Of a stretch of DNA of 64,000 nt, positions 31,325 through 40,264 are shown in pieces. Origin of the DNA: JALYXV01 sp963733505 (GTDB taxonomy: Bacteria; Actinomycetota; Acidimicrobiia; Acidimicrobiales; Palsa-688); NCBI GenBank assembly GCA_963733505.1, contig CAVTDW010000008.1, positions 124,001-188,000 on the forward strand, in the 5' to 3' direction. The notes below the pieces were generated by a model, which saw nothing but the letters and a program-made list of their open reading frames with translations, was not told the origin of the DNA and made no database searches. The translations under genes and the position numbers were made by a program. Each line of letters opens with the position of its first letter. Positions within the stretch are counted from its first letter, which is position 1.

Positions 31325-32467
31325 ATGTTCAACACCGTCGCCAAGATCGAGCTAGGGCTGGCCTTCGCCGTCTTCGTCATGGCCGTGGCCGCCGCCGTCG
31401 TCGACAGCGACCCCGGCGCCTTCGTGTTGATCTTCGGGGTGTGCATCGCCCTCGCCCTGTCGGGCCTCGCCCTCACCGGATCCGGCTTCACCGACCGGGC
31501 GCCGCGCTATGCCTCGCCCCAGGACGCCCCCCCGGTCCAGATGGTGAGCGTGGGCCGCAGCCAGGCCGCCAAGCCGTCACCGTGGCCCCTCGCGGGAGCG
31601 GCCGCATTGGGCATCGTCGGGATCGGCCTCGCCTTGGGCCACTCCCTCGTCGAGGTGGGCCTGGTATGTGGTGTCCTGGCCGCCGCCGGCTGGCTGAGCC
31701 AGGCATGGCGGGCAGACCCGAGCTTCTCGCACCGGGAGGGCGCCCGAGTTTCCTCCCGGCTGCTCTCGCCCGTCGGGCTGCCGCTTACCGCCGTGTTTCT
31801 CATCGGCGTGATCGTGATCAGCATCTCCCGGCTCCTGCTCACGCTGTCCAGGACCGGATCGATCATTGCCGCCTTTCTCCTGGCGTTGGGCCTGCTCATC
31901 GCCTTCTTCATGCTGGCGGCTCGCCCCCATCTCGGCCGCAACAGCCTCGTGTTCCTCGGTACCTGCGCCGTGGTCGCGGTCGTGAGCCTGGGCAGCGTGA
32001 GTGCCGCCAACGGCTACCGGACATTCGAACACCACGAGACCGGGGAACAACCACCGTTCACCGTCGTGGCCCAGGGCACGGCGTTCAAGGAGAAAACCAT
32101 CACCGTGACGGCCGGGGAACTCGCGACCATCCAGTTCAAGAACCTCGACCCCGTGTACCACAACGTTGCCGTGTATAGCGACAGCGGGAACCCGTTCTGG
32201 AACGGCGAGCCGATCAAGGGCGTCAGCAAGATCACCTACACCCACACCTTCGACATGCCACCGGGGACCTACACCTTCCGGTGCGACTTCCACCCCAGCT
32301 CGATGGTCGGCCAGTTCGTCGTCGAGGCGAAGCCGTCACGGCGGGGACGGCCGCGCCATGAGGAATTATTCGGCGGAAGCTGCCCTGGACGCTCAAGGGT
32401 CCACTGGCGCTCGGCCTGGTCCTTCTCCTCAGCGGCTGCGTCAAGAACGCCCCCCAGGACACGCTGA
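31325..32467 (+). CDS. Membrane protein with C-terminal cupredoxin domain
   Basis: About 340 true residues. Residues 1-230 hold seven or so helices, and the C-terminus is a blue-copper cupredoxin domain facing outside: DPVYHNVAVYSD supplies the first His, GTYTFRCDFHPSSM the Cys, His and Met of a type 1 site. AGGGAGGAGG precedes ATG 31325. The frame beyond VVEAK (32334) reads an unlikely Arg-rich tail into ctaC. A one-base loss near 32338 would restore an end at TGA 32359-32361, overlapping the ctaC ATG. It is the likely electron donor or acceptor for the degenerate oxidase module. Confidence 0.82.
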   Translation: MFNTVAKIELGLAFAVFVMAVAAAVVDSDPGAFVLIFGVCIALALSGLALTGSGFTDRAPRYASPQDAPPVQMVSVGRSQAAKPSPWPLAGAAALGIVGIGLALGHSLVEVGLVCGVLAAAGWLSQAWRADPSFSHREGARVSSRLLSPVGLPLTAVFLIGVIVISISRLLLTLSRTGSIIAAFLLALGLLIAFFMLAARPHLGRNSLVFLGTCAVVAVVSLGSVSAANGYRTFEHHETGEQPPFTVVAQGTAFKEKTITVTAGELATIQFKNLDPVYHNVAVYSDSGNPFWNGEPIKGVSKITYTHTFDMPPGTYTFRCDFHPSSMVGQFVVEAKPSRRGRPRHEELFGGSCPGRSRVHWRSAWSFSSAAASRTPPRTR

Positions 32468-33451
32468 AGGCCCACGGCTCGATCGCCCGGCTGCAGAACA
32501 GCCTCTTCATCCCCGTCTTTTGGATCGCCGTCGCGGTCTTCGTGCTCGTCGGTGGCCTCGTCGGGGTGTGCATCGTGAAGTTCCGGGCTCGCTCGGAAGA
32601 CGAGGCGCCCCGCCAGATCCACGGCCACACCAAGGCCGAGATCGCCTGGACGATCATGCCGGCCATCCTGCTGGCGTCGATCGCCATCCCCACCGTGAAG
32701 TTCGTCTTCGACCTGAACAAGTTCCCGAAGAACGCCATCACGGTGAATGTGACCGGCCACCGGTGGTGGTGGCAGATGGACTACGCCAAGGCCGACGACG
32801 TCAACCAGACCGACTTCACGACCGCCACCGAGATGCACATCCCGGTCAAGCAAGAGGTCATCGTCACCTTGACGTCGGTCGACGTCATCCACAACTTCTG
32901 GGTCCCCGAGCTGGCCGGGAAGCTGTACGCCATCCCGGGACGCCACAACAAGCTGGTCATCGAGGCCGACACACCGGGGACCTATTACGGCCAGTGCGCC
33001 GAGTATTGCGGCACGTCGCACTCCAACATGCGCCTGCGGGTCATCGCCGACACCGCCGGACCAGTACGCCGCGTGGGTGAGCGCCCAGGAGGCGCCCGCC
33101 GCCCAGCCCGTCGCCAGCACCAGCCCCGACACCACCACGACCACACCGGGTGCCACGGCCGCACCCACCGAGGCCAGCCTGGCCGCCACGGGCGCCAACG
33201 TGTTCAAGAGCGCCGGGTGCGCGGGTTGCCACGCCATCACCGGAATCAGCGACGGCGTCGTCGGACCCAACTTGACTCATTTCAAGAGTCGCTCCGTCTT
33301 CGCGGGCGCCATTTTCCAAAACGACGACAACAACCTCCGGTTGTGGCTCGCCAATCCCCCGGCGCAGAAGCCGGGCTCGGTCATGCCCAACCTCCACCTG
33401 ACGTCGGACCAGATCAACCAGCTGATCGCATACCTGGATACCTTGCGATGA
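32358..33451 (+). CDS. ctaC: Cytochrome c oxidase subunit II fused to cytochrome c (two frameshifts)
   Basis: caa3-type subunit II. Corrected, it starts MRIIRRKLPWTLKG at ATG 32358 with an extra A near 32364, then a lipobox (LVLLLSGC), two helices and the cupredoxin domain. The CuA site is complete: VIHNFWVPE and QCAEYCGTSHSNM. One extra G near 33058 shifts the frame; DQYAAWVSAQ then continues from 33059 to a Thr/Pro linker and a cytochrome c domain with CAGCH and PGSVMPNL. Uncorrected, the open frames are about 32362-33480 and 33077-33451. It accepts electrons from cytochrome c and passes them to CtaD. Confidence 0.88.
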
Positions 33452-33480
33452 CCGCTGGCTGCTTCGAGGGAGTCAACTAA

Positions 33481-35574
33481 ATGGCGATCGTCCTAGAACC
33501 ACCCCCCTCCACCACCGCACCAGACGCCGACAAACAGCCAGGGTCACCCGCCGGGACTTCGTTCCTGCGCCGGCCGCACTCGAGCGAGGGTTTCTGGAGC
33601 TGGGTCACCACCGTCGACCACAAACGCCTGGGCATCATGTACACCGCCACCGGATTCGCCTTCTTCCTGCTCGGAGGCATCGAGGCGTTGCTCATCCGGC
33701 TGCAGCTGGCCCGGCCCAACGGCCACATCCTCTCGGCCAACCAGTACAACCAGGTCTTCACGATGCACGGCACGACCATGGTCTTCCTGGTCATCATGCC
33801 GGTGTCGGTCGGCTTCGCCAACTATCTGGTCCCGCTCCAAATCGGCGCCCGAGACGTGGCCTTCCCCCGATTGAATGCCTTCAGCTACTGGCTGTTTCTC
33901 TTCGGCGGCATCTTCTTGTACTCGAGCTTCCTCTTCGGCGGGGCGCCCAACGGCGGTTGGTTCGGGTACGCCCCCAACACCAGCATCCCCGGGTACCTGC
34001 CCGGCCGGGGAAGCGACTTCTGGGTCTTCGGCCTGCTCCTCCTCGGTATCGCCAGCACTGCCGGAGCGGTCAACATCGTCGTCACGGCGCTCAATATGCG
34101 AGCCCCGGGGATGACGTTGCTGAAGATGCCGATTTTCACCTGGATGTCACTCATCGCCCAGTTCCTGACGGTCTTCGCCATGCCCGTCATCACCGTGGCG
34201 CTGTTCCTGGTCATGTTCGACCGCAACTTCGGGGCCAACTTCTTCAACCCGGCGGCCGGCGGTGACCCGGTGCTCTGGCAGAACCTCTTCTGGCTGTTCG
34301 GCCACCCCGAGGTGTACATCCTGATCTTGCCCGCCATGGGGATGGTCTCCGAGGTGCTCCCCGTCTTCGCCCGCAAGCCCCTCTTCGGCTACCCGGTCAT
34401 GGTCTTCTCCGGCATCGCCATCGGCTTCATGGGTTGGGGCGTCTGGATCCACCACATGTTCGCCGTCGGCCTGGGTCCGGTGGCGGTCTCGGCCTTCTCG
34501 GTATCGACGATGTTCATCGCCGTTCCGACGGGGGTGAAGATCTTCAACTGGATCGGGACACTCTGGGGCGGGTCCTTACGGTTGACTACCCCGATGCTGT
34601 TCGCCATCGGGTTCATCGTCATGTTCACCATCGGCGGCCTCTCGGGCGTGACGCACTCACTGTCACCGAGCGACCGGCAACAGACCGACACGTACTACGT
34701 GGTCGCCCACTTCCACTACGTGCTGTTCGGCGGCTCGATGTTCGGCATCTTCGGGGCGATCTACTACTGGTTCCCGAAGGCATTCGGCCGGATGTTGAAC
34801 GAGAAGCTGGGCAAGATCCACTTCTGGCTGACCTTCATCGGGTTCAACCTGACGTTCGGCCCCATGCACATCCTGGGCCTCCAAGGGATGCCCCGACGCA
34901 TCTACACCTACGACAAGAGCCTTCACCTGGGCTTCTGGAACATGGTCTCGACCGTGGGCGCCTTCATCATCATGGTGTCGCTGCTGGTCTGCATCTACAA
35001 CATCTTCGTCGTCACCCCCCGGTCGCCCCGGGTCTCGGCCGACCCCTGGGATGCCCGCACCCTGGAATGGTCGATCCCGTCGCCCCCGCCGGAGTACAAC
35101 TTCGCCGAGATTCCGACCGTGCACTCCCTCGACGACTACTGGCATCGCAAGTACACCGAGGACGACGAGGGGCGCCTGGTCCGGTTGCCCAACTACGAGG
35201 CGGTGCGGGCCTCGTCGGACACCAACGTGGCGTCGCCCGGCCAGCACATTCACATGCCCTCCCCGTCGTATTTCCCGATCGTGTGCTCCTTCGGGCTGGT
35301 CGTGGCGGCCTACGGCATGATCATGGGCCACACCAACGGGGCCAACTACCTCGTCTCGGTCGTCGGCTTCCTCATCACCGTCGGTGGCCTGTACGCCTGG
35401 GGCCTCGAGCCCTCAGCGGAGCCCCCAGAGGAACATGACGGAGAACATGGGGGGGAAAATGCGCCGCCGCAGCCGGCTCTCCTCGGTGCCAGCGGAGGCA
35501 CGATGGCGCTCGACGCACCCAGCACCGCGGCGCTGCCGCCCGGGGAAACAACCGAAGGCGGGACTGAGAGCTAG
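33481..35574 (+). CDS. ctaD: Cytochrome c oxidase subunit I
   Basis: Catalytic subunit of the proton-pumping aa3/caa3 oxidase, 697 residues. All metal ligands are present: TMHGTTM (heme a), GHPEVYILILPA (CuB His and cross-linked Tyr), WIHHMF (CuB) and AHFHYVLFGG (hemes a3 and a). The K-channel motif VKIFNW is intact. It is about 150 residues longer than minimal CtaD, with an extra C-terminal pair of helices and a Glu/Gly-rich tail. It is the first gene of the run ctaD-E-F-G and ends at the ctaE start. Confidence 0.97.
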   Translation: MAIVLEPPPSTTAPDADKQPGSPAGTSFLRRPHSSEGFWSWVTTVDHKRLGIMYTATGFAFFLLGGIEALLIRLQLARPNGHILSANQYNQVFTMHGTTMVFLVIMPVSVGFANYLVPLQIGARDVAFPRLNAFSYWLFLFGGIFLYSSFLFGGAPNGGWFGYAPNTSIPGYLPGRGSDFWVFGLLLLGIASTAGAVNIVVTALNMRAPGMTLLKMPIFTWMSLIAQFLTVFAMPVITVALFLVMFDRNFGANFFNPAAGGDPVLWQNLFWLFGHPEVYILILPAMGMVSEVLPVFARKPLFGYPVMVFSGIAIGFMGWGVWIHHMFAVGLGPVAVSAFSVSTMFIAVPTGVKIFNWIGTLWGGSLRLTTPMLFAIGFIVMFTIGGLSGVTHSLSPSDRQQTDTYYVVAHFHYVLFGGSMFGIFGAIYYWFPKAFGRMLNEKLGKIHFWLTFIGFNLTFGPMHILGLQGMPRRIYTYDKSLHLGFWNMVSTVGAFIIMVSLLVCIYNIFVVTPRSPRVSADPWDARTLEWSIPSPPPEYNFAEIPTVHSLDDYWHRKYTEDDEGRLVRLPNYEAVRASSDTNVASPGQHIHMPSPSYFPIVCSFGLVVAAYGMIMGHTNGANYLVSVVGFLITVGGLYAWGLEPSAEPPEEHDGEHGGENAPPQPALLGASGGTMALDAPSTAALPPGETTEGGTES

Positions 35575-36249
35575 ATGGCGACTACCACCACCCCCGAAGT
35601 CCTCGACGAGAGCCCGGGTGAAAATCCCGCCGAGCACGGGATGAGCCCGGTCACCAACACCGGCGTCTCCAACGAGAAGCTGGCCATGTGGTCGTTCCTC
35701 GGCTCGGAATGCCTGCTGTTCGGCGCCCTCATCTCGACCTACTTCCTGTACCGGGGCCGGAGCCTGACGGGGCCGACCCCGAAGAACATCTACGACATCC
35801 CCTACACCTCGATCAGCTCGTTCGTGCTGCTGATGAGTTCGCTCACGATGGTCCTGGCCCTGGCCGCCATCCAGCGCGGCGACCACCGGCGGCTCCGGTT
35901 GTGGCTCACCGCCACCGCCCTGCTCGGCACCGTGTTCATCGGGGGCCAGGTCTACGAGTTCACCTCGTTCATCCACGAGGGCCTGACCATGCGGACCAAC
36001 CTGTTCGGCTCGAGCTTCTTCGTGCTGACCGGGTTCCACGGCGTCCACGTCACCCTGGGCATCATGATGTTGCTGTCCCTGGTGCTCATGTCGGCCCGGG
36101 GCCGGCTGCCCCAGTCCAAGGTGCAGGTCGTGGAGATCATCGGCTTGTACTGGCATTTCGTCGATGTGGTCTGGATCGTGATCTTCACCGTCGTCTACCT
36201 CATTCCGTCCCCCGTGGCCCACTCCACCCGGCCGCTCCAAATCCGGTGA
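35575..36249 (+). CDS. ctaE: Cytochrome c oxidase subunit III
   Basis: 224 residues with five helices; stabilises subunit I. Typical motifs are SECLLFGALISTYFLY, GFHGVHVTLGI and the C-terminal YWHFVDVVWIVIF. It begins on the base after the ctaD stop codon (TAGATG). Confidence 0.95.
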   Translation: MATTTTPEVLDESPGENPAEHGMSPVTNTGVSNEKLAMWSFLGSECLLFGALISTYFLYRGRSLTGPTPKNIYDIPYTSISSFVLLMSSLTMVLALAAIQRGDHRRLRLWLTATALLGTVFIGGQVYEFTSFIHEGLTMRTNLFGSSFFVLTGFHGVHVTLGIMMLLSLVLMSARGRLPQSKVQVVEIIGLYWHFVDVVWIVIFTVVYLIPSPVAHSTRPLQIR

Positions 36250-36253
36250 CATC

Positions 36254-36718
36254 GTGAGCGACACCACCGACTCCGCCAGCGAGACCCCCACCGCGGCGGG
36301 CGCGACGACCCTGACCGGGTCCGAGGAGCCCGCGCCGGCGCCGACTGACCCCGGGGAGCGCCAGCTGGTCGAGGAGGCGGTCGAGCACCGCCGGCCGACG
36401 CCCGAGGGCGGGGAGCACGGCGCCCACCCCACCGACGCCCAGTACATGAAGATCGCGCTCGTCTTGGCCGCCATCACCGCGGTCGAGGTGGCGATCTACT
36501 ACGTCAAGGACGACCTGGGGCTGGGCTTCGCGCCCATTCTCATCACCATGGCGGCCGTCAAGTTCTTCCTGGTGGGCGCCTTCTTCATGCACCTACGCTT
36601 CGACAACCGGGTGCTGCGCCGGTTCTTCGTCACGGGAATCGTGCTCGCCATCATCATCTACGTCATCGTGTTCCTCCTGCTGGGGGTGTTCACGAGCACC
36701 CACGGCGCCCACAGCTGA
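36254..36718 (+). CDS. ctaF: Cytochrome c oxidase subunit IV (prokaryotic type)
   Basis: 154 residues. The first 70 are disordered, Glu/Thr/Pro-rich. Three helices follow: MKIALVLAAITAVEVAIYYV, ITMAAVKFFLVGAFFMHLRF and ITG-type VLAIIIYVIVFLLLG. The K-F-F-L-V...F-F-M-H-L signature matches the small bacterial COX4 family. It starts at GTG 36254, directly after ctaE. Confidence 0.9.
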   Translation: MSDTTDSASETPTAAGATTLTGSEEPAPAPTDPGERQLVEEAVEHRRPTPEGGEHGAHPTDAQYMKIALVLAAITAVEVAIYYVKDDLGLGFAPILITMAAVKFFLVGAFFMHLRFDNRVLRRFFVTGIVLAIIIYVIVFLLLGVFTSTHGAHS

Positions 36719-36734
36719 TGTTCGCCGCCGTCTG

Positions 36735-37775
36735 ATGTTCGCCGCCGTAGACCCTTGGCGGTTCCACGCACATCCCGACACCTGGTTCGTGGTGGTGCTG
36801 TCGGCCTTCGCCTACTGGTACGCCATCAGGCGCGTTGGGCCACGCCTGATGGGCGCCCAAGCACGGGTGGTCACCCGGCGTCAGGTGGTGTGCTTCTCGG
36901 CCGGACTGCTGGCCATCGAACTGGCCAGCGACTGGCCGATCCACGACCTGGCCGAGAACTACCTGTTTTCGGCCCACATGCTGCAACACATGCTGATCAG
37001 TCTGTTCGCCCCGCCGCTCCTGCTGCTCGGGATGCCCGCGTGGCTGATCAGGCGCATCTTGCGCTCCCGCTGGGCTGCAGGAACCGTCCGGGTGCTGTGC
37101 CGGCCGCTGGTCGCGGGCCTGATGTTCAACGCCGTGATCGCCATCTCCCACGCCCCGTTCTGGGTCAACGGCACCCTCGAACACCACTACCTCCACTTCT
37201 GGGCCCACCTGCTGCTCTTTGTCTCGGCGCTGTTCATGTGGTTCCCGGTGATCAACAAGCTGGAGGAGTTCCCGAGCCTGAGCGCCACTGGGCGGATGGT
37301 GTACTTGTTCCTGCAATCAGTGGTGCCGAACGTCCCCGTGGCGTTCCTCGTGATGTCCGACGGGGTGCTGTACCGCTTCTACGCCGGCGTCCCCCACCCC
37401 ATCGGGGGTCTGAACGCCATCAACGACCAGCAGCTGGCGGGCGCCATCATGAAGGTCGGGGGAACGTTCTACTTGTGGGGGATCATCACCGTCCTGTTCT
37501 TCCGGTGGGCGGCCGCCCAGTACCGCAGCGGCGTGGCGGCCGACGATCGGGCCGCCAGTGCGACCGAAGGGGAGGAGATGCTGGCCAGGCGGCGCAACCC
37601 CCGCCCGCAACCCGCACCCGTCCTGGCTGGCAGGGCTTCGAGTACCGCGGGCGGTACCGGCGCTTCGGACGGGCCGGACGGGCCGGACGGATCGGGGGCC
37701 ATGCCGCGCGTGCTCACCTGGGACCACGTCGCCGAGCAATTGGCGAGGACGCCGCCCGCCGAGCCGGACGGCTAG
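36735..37775 (+). CDS. ctaG: Cytochrome c oxidase assembly protein CtaG (caa3 type)
   Basis: 346 residues with about seven helices and many membrane histidines: DWPIHDLAENYLFSAHMLQH, ISHAPFWVNGTLEHHYLHFW. This is the caa3_CtaG family, implicated in copper insertion into the oxidase. The last 90 residues are cytosolic and low complexity, including a GPDGPDGS repeat. A start at 36735 is used (MFAAVDPWRFHAHPDTW); MFAAV also occurs as a repeat at 36718-36733. Confidence 0.92.
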   Translation: MFAAVDPWRFHAHPDTWFVVVLSAFAYWYAIRRVGPRLMGAQARVVTRRQVVCFSAGLLAIELASDWPIHDLAENYLFSAHMLQHMLISLFAPPLLLLGMPAWLIRRILRSRWAAGTVRVLCRPLVAGLMFNAVIAISHAPFWVNGTLEHHYLHFWAHLLLFVSALFMWFPVINKLEEFPSLSATGRMVYLFLQSVVPNVPVAFLVMSDGVLYRFYAGVPHPIGGLNAINDQQLAGAIMKVGGTFYLWGIITVLFFRWAAAQYRSGVAADDRAASATEGEEMLARRRNPRPQPAPVLAGRASSTAGGTGASDGPDGPDGSGAMPRVLTWDHVAEQLARTPPAEPDG

Positions 37776-37784
37776 CCGAGCCGG

Positions 37785-38345
37785 GTGATGGCACGCACCC
37801 TCCGTCGGATCGTCGCGGGACGCCCCCGCCGTCGCATCGTCGTGGCGCTCGTCCTCGTGGGCGTGATCCTGTTGGCCATCCCCTTTCTCCGAGCCGCCAA
37901 GGGTCCCTCCGGTGGCTCGGGCGGTCAGCCGGGCCAGCAGGCGCCTGACTTCGCCAGCACCGACCTGAGCGGCAAGCCGGTGGCGCTCAGCGCCTACCGG
38001 GGGCACCGGGTCATCCTCAACTTCTGGGCGTCGTGGTGCCAGCCGTGCCGGTCCGAATTCCCCGTGCTCCAGCAACTGCTGACCCGCAACGCTGATGTGG
38101 TCGTGCTCGGTGTGGTCTTCGAGGACGCCGACAGCCCGGCGCGGAGCTTCCTGCGGGCCGAGGGTGCGACCTGGCCGGGGGTTCGGGATCCGAAGGCCCA
38201 GATCGCCGACGCCTACGGGGTGCACGCCAAGCCGGGCATCCCGGTGTCCATCCTGGTCGACCGGTCGGGCCGCGTCGTCGACCACCGCTACGGCCCGCTG
38301 CTCGACGAGGCGTCGGCCGACGCCTTCGTTGCCGAGGCACACTGA
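37785..38345 (+). CDS. TlpA/ResA-like membrane-anchored thioredoxin
   Basis: 186 residues with one N-terminal anchor (VVALVLVGVILLAIPFL) and a thioredoxin domain: PDFASTDLSGKPVALSAYRG, the active site FWASWCQPCRSEFP, and a cis-Pro region KPGIPVSILVD. It is probably extracytoplasmic, reducing cysteines for cytochrome c maturation or CuA assembly, consistent with its place after ctaG. The start is GTG 37785 or the adjacent ATG 37788. Confidence 0.9.
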   Translation: MMARTLRRIVAGRPRRRIVVALVLVGVILLAIPFLRAAKGPSGGSGGQPGQQAPDFASTDLSGKPVALSAYRGHRVILNFWASWCQPCRSEFPVLQQLLTRNADVVVLGVVFEDADSPARSFLRAEGATWPGVRDPKAQIADAYGVHAKPGIPVSILVDRSGRVVDHRYGPLLDEASADAFVAEAH

Positions 38346-38411
38346 CCAGCCTCTGTTGTCCGAGCAGGCGGATCTTTCCCTGGTTCCGGCGGGACCCGCC
38401 GTGCGGTCGGC

Positions 38412-39140
38412 CTACTCCCAGCGGAAGGTGACGGCGGCGGCGACCGGGGCGACGACGGCCCAGATCACCAGCACGATCCACGCCCGGGTCGGCACGTGGC
38501 CCGCGACCGCGAGGGTGCCGTGGAGCGCGTCGGACAACGCAGCCGCGGGGAGGGCTCGGGAGGCCGCTCGCAGGGGGCCGGGCAACTTGTCGAGCGGGAA
38601 CACCATCCCACCGAGGAGCAGGAGCACGAGGTAGAGGCCGTTGGCCGCGGCCAGCGTCAACTCGGCCCGCAGTGTGCCCGCCATCAGCAGTCCGAGTCCC
38701 GCGAACCCGATCGTTGCCAGCAGCCCGGCGGCGGCCGCCAGGAGGGGGTTGCCGTGGGGGTGCCACCCGAGGGCAACGGCCGCGCCGACCAGCACGGCGG
38801 CCTGGATCACCTCGAGCACGATGATCGCCGCCGTCTTGGCCGCCAGCAGCGCCGGGCGCCCGAGCGGGGTGGAACCCAGGCGTTTGAGCACGCCGTATTG
38901 CCGTTCGAATCCGGTCGCGATGCCGAGGCTCACCATGGCAGTCGACATGACGGCCAGGGCCAGGATCCCCGGTGCCAGGAAGGTCACGGCGTCGGAAACG
39001 CCGGCGGGCTTGGGGAGCACGTCGACCAACGAGAAGAAGACCAGGAGCCCGACGGGGATGCCCAAGGTCAGCAGCACCGAGTCTCCCCGGCGCAAGGTCA
39101 TCTTCAACTCGGCTCGGGTTTGGGCCCGCCACCCGCTCAT
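38412..39140 (-). CDS. ABC-2 type exporter permease
   Basis: 242 residues with six helices. The N-terminus (WRAQTRAELKMTLRRGDSVLLT) and the motif GFERQYGVLKRLGSTPLGR are typical of ABC-2 permeases of the drug or lipid exporter type. It overlaps the ATPase gene by 4 bases (ATGA), forming one transporter. The substrate is unknown. Confidence 0.9.
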   Translation of the reverse strand: MSGWRAQTRAELKMTLRRGDSVLLTLGIPVGLLVFFSLVDVLPKPAGVSDAVTFLAPGILALAVMSTAMVSLGIATGFERQYGVLKRLGSTPLGRPALLAAKTAAIIVLEVIQAAVLVGAAVALGWHPHGNPLLAAAAGLLATIGFAGLGLLMAGTLRAELTLAAANGLYLVLLLLGGMVFPLDKLPGPLRAASRALPAAALSDALHGTLAVAGHVPTRAWIVLVIWAVVAPVAAAVTFRWE

Positions 39141-40195
39141 GGGTCCTCGCCCTGTTCGAGCGTCGACGGTTCGGTCGCGCCCGGTCCGCGGCCGCCCTCC
39201 GAGACCCGGCGACGGCGGCGCCCGCTCGTCGCCTCCACCCCGACTTCGTCATCTGGAAGGTCACCGGCGACCGACCCGTTGTTGGCCTCGGGGTGGCCCG
39301 TGAGCCGCAGGAACACGTCCTCGAGGCGCTCCCGACCGGCCCGAAGGTCGGCGAGGGCCAGGTCCTTTTCGGCCAGCCAGGCGGTGAGGGCGGCGATGTT
39401 GGCCGGTTTCGCCTCGGCGTGCACCAGGTATTCCCCAGGCCATTCCTCGTCGACGGTCGCCGCCAGAGCCGCACCGAGGGCGAGGGTGTCCAACCCGGCG
39501 GGAGCCCCGAAACGGATCCCTTTTCCCCCCTCCTTCGTCATCAACTCCGACGTCGTGCCGTCGGCCACGATGCAGCCGTAGTCGAGGATGATGATGCGGT
39601 CGGCCAGGCGCTCGGCCTCGGACATCTCATGGGTGGTGAGTAGGACGCAGGACCCGGCCGAGCGCAAGTCGTTGATGACCTCCCGGATGGCGAGGCGGCC
39701 CTGGGGGTCGACCCCCGCGGTCGGCTCGTCGAGGAAGGCCACCCACGGCCGGCCGACGAGGGCGAGGGCAAGGGAGAGGCGTTGCTGCTCGCCGCCGGAC
39801 AGCCGCCGCCACGGCGTCGTGGCCACCGACGTCAGGCCGACCCGGTACAGCACGCCCTCGGGCTCGTCGGACTCGTCGTAGTAGCTGGCGAAGAGCCGCA
39901 CCGCCTCGCGGGGCGACATGGCGGGATAGACGCCACCGCGTTGGAGCATGACGCCGATGCGCTTGGTCAGTGCCCGATGGTCCTTGATGGGGTTGAGGCC
40001 GAGCACCCGGACCGACCCGACGGTCGGGCGGCGGTAGCCCTCGAGGGTCTCGATGGTGCTGGTCTTGCCGGCTCCGTTCGGGCCGAGGAGGGCAATGACC
40101 TGGCCGGCGCGCGCTTCGAAGCTGATGCGGTTGACCGCGATGGTCTTGCCGTAGCGCACGACCAGGTCGCGGACCTCGATGGCAGGCCCGGGCAC
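39137..40195 (-). CDS. ABC exporter ATP-binding protein
   Basis: 352 residues. Walker A is GPNGAGKTST, the signature LSGGEQQRLSLALAL, and Walker B VAFLDEPTAGVDP, with the H-loop TTHEMSEAERL. The C-terminal part (VFLRLTGHPE and an Arg-rich tail) resembles DrrA-type exporters. It pairs with the adjacent permease and is divergent from serS, 70 bases away. Confidence 0.92.
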   Translation of the reverse strand: MPGPAIEVRDLVVRYGKTIAVNRISFEARAGQVIALLGPNGAGKTSTIETLEGYRRPTVGSVRVLGLNPIKDHRALTKRIGVMLQRGGVYPAMSPREAVRLFASYYDESDEPEGVLYRVGLTSVATTPWRRLSGGEQQRLSLALALVGRPWVAFLDEPTAGVDPQGRLAIREVINDLRSAGSCVLLTTHEMSEAERLADRIIILDYGCIVADGTTSELMTKEGGKGIRFGAPAGLDTLALGAALAATVDEEWPGEYLVHAEAKPANIAALTAWLAEKDLALADLRAGRERLEDVFLRLTGHPEANNGSVAGDLPDDEVGVEATSGRRRRRVSEGGRGPGATEPSTLEQGEDP

Positions 40196-40264
40196 TCGGG
40201 CGACCCTACTTCGCCCGCCCCAACCGTCCAGGGTCGGCGGAGCGCTCCTGTACCTTCAACGGCG

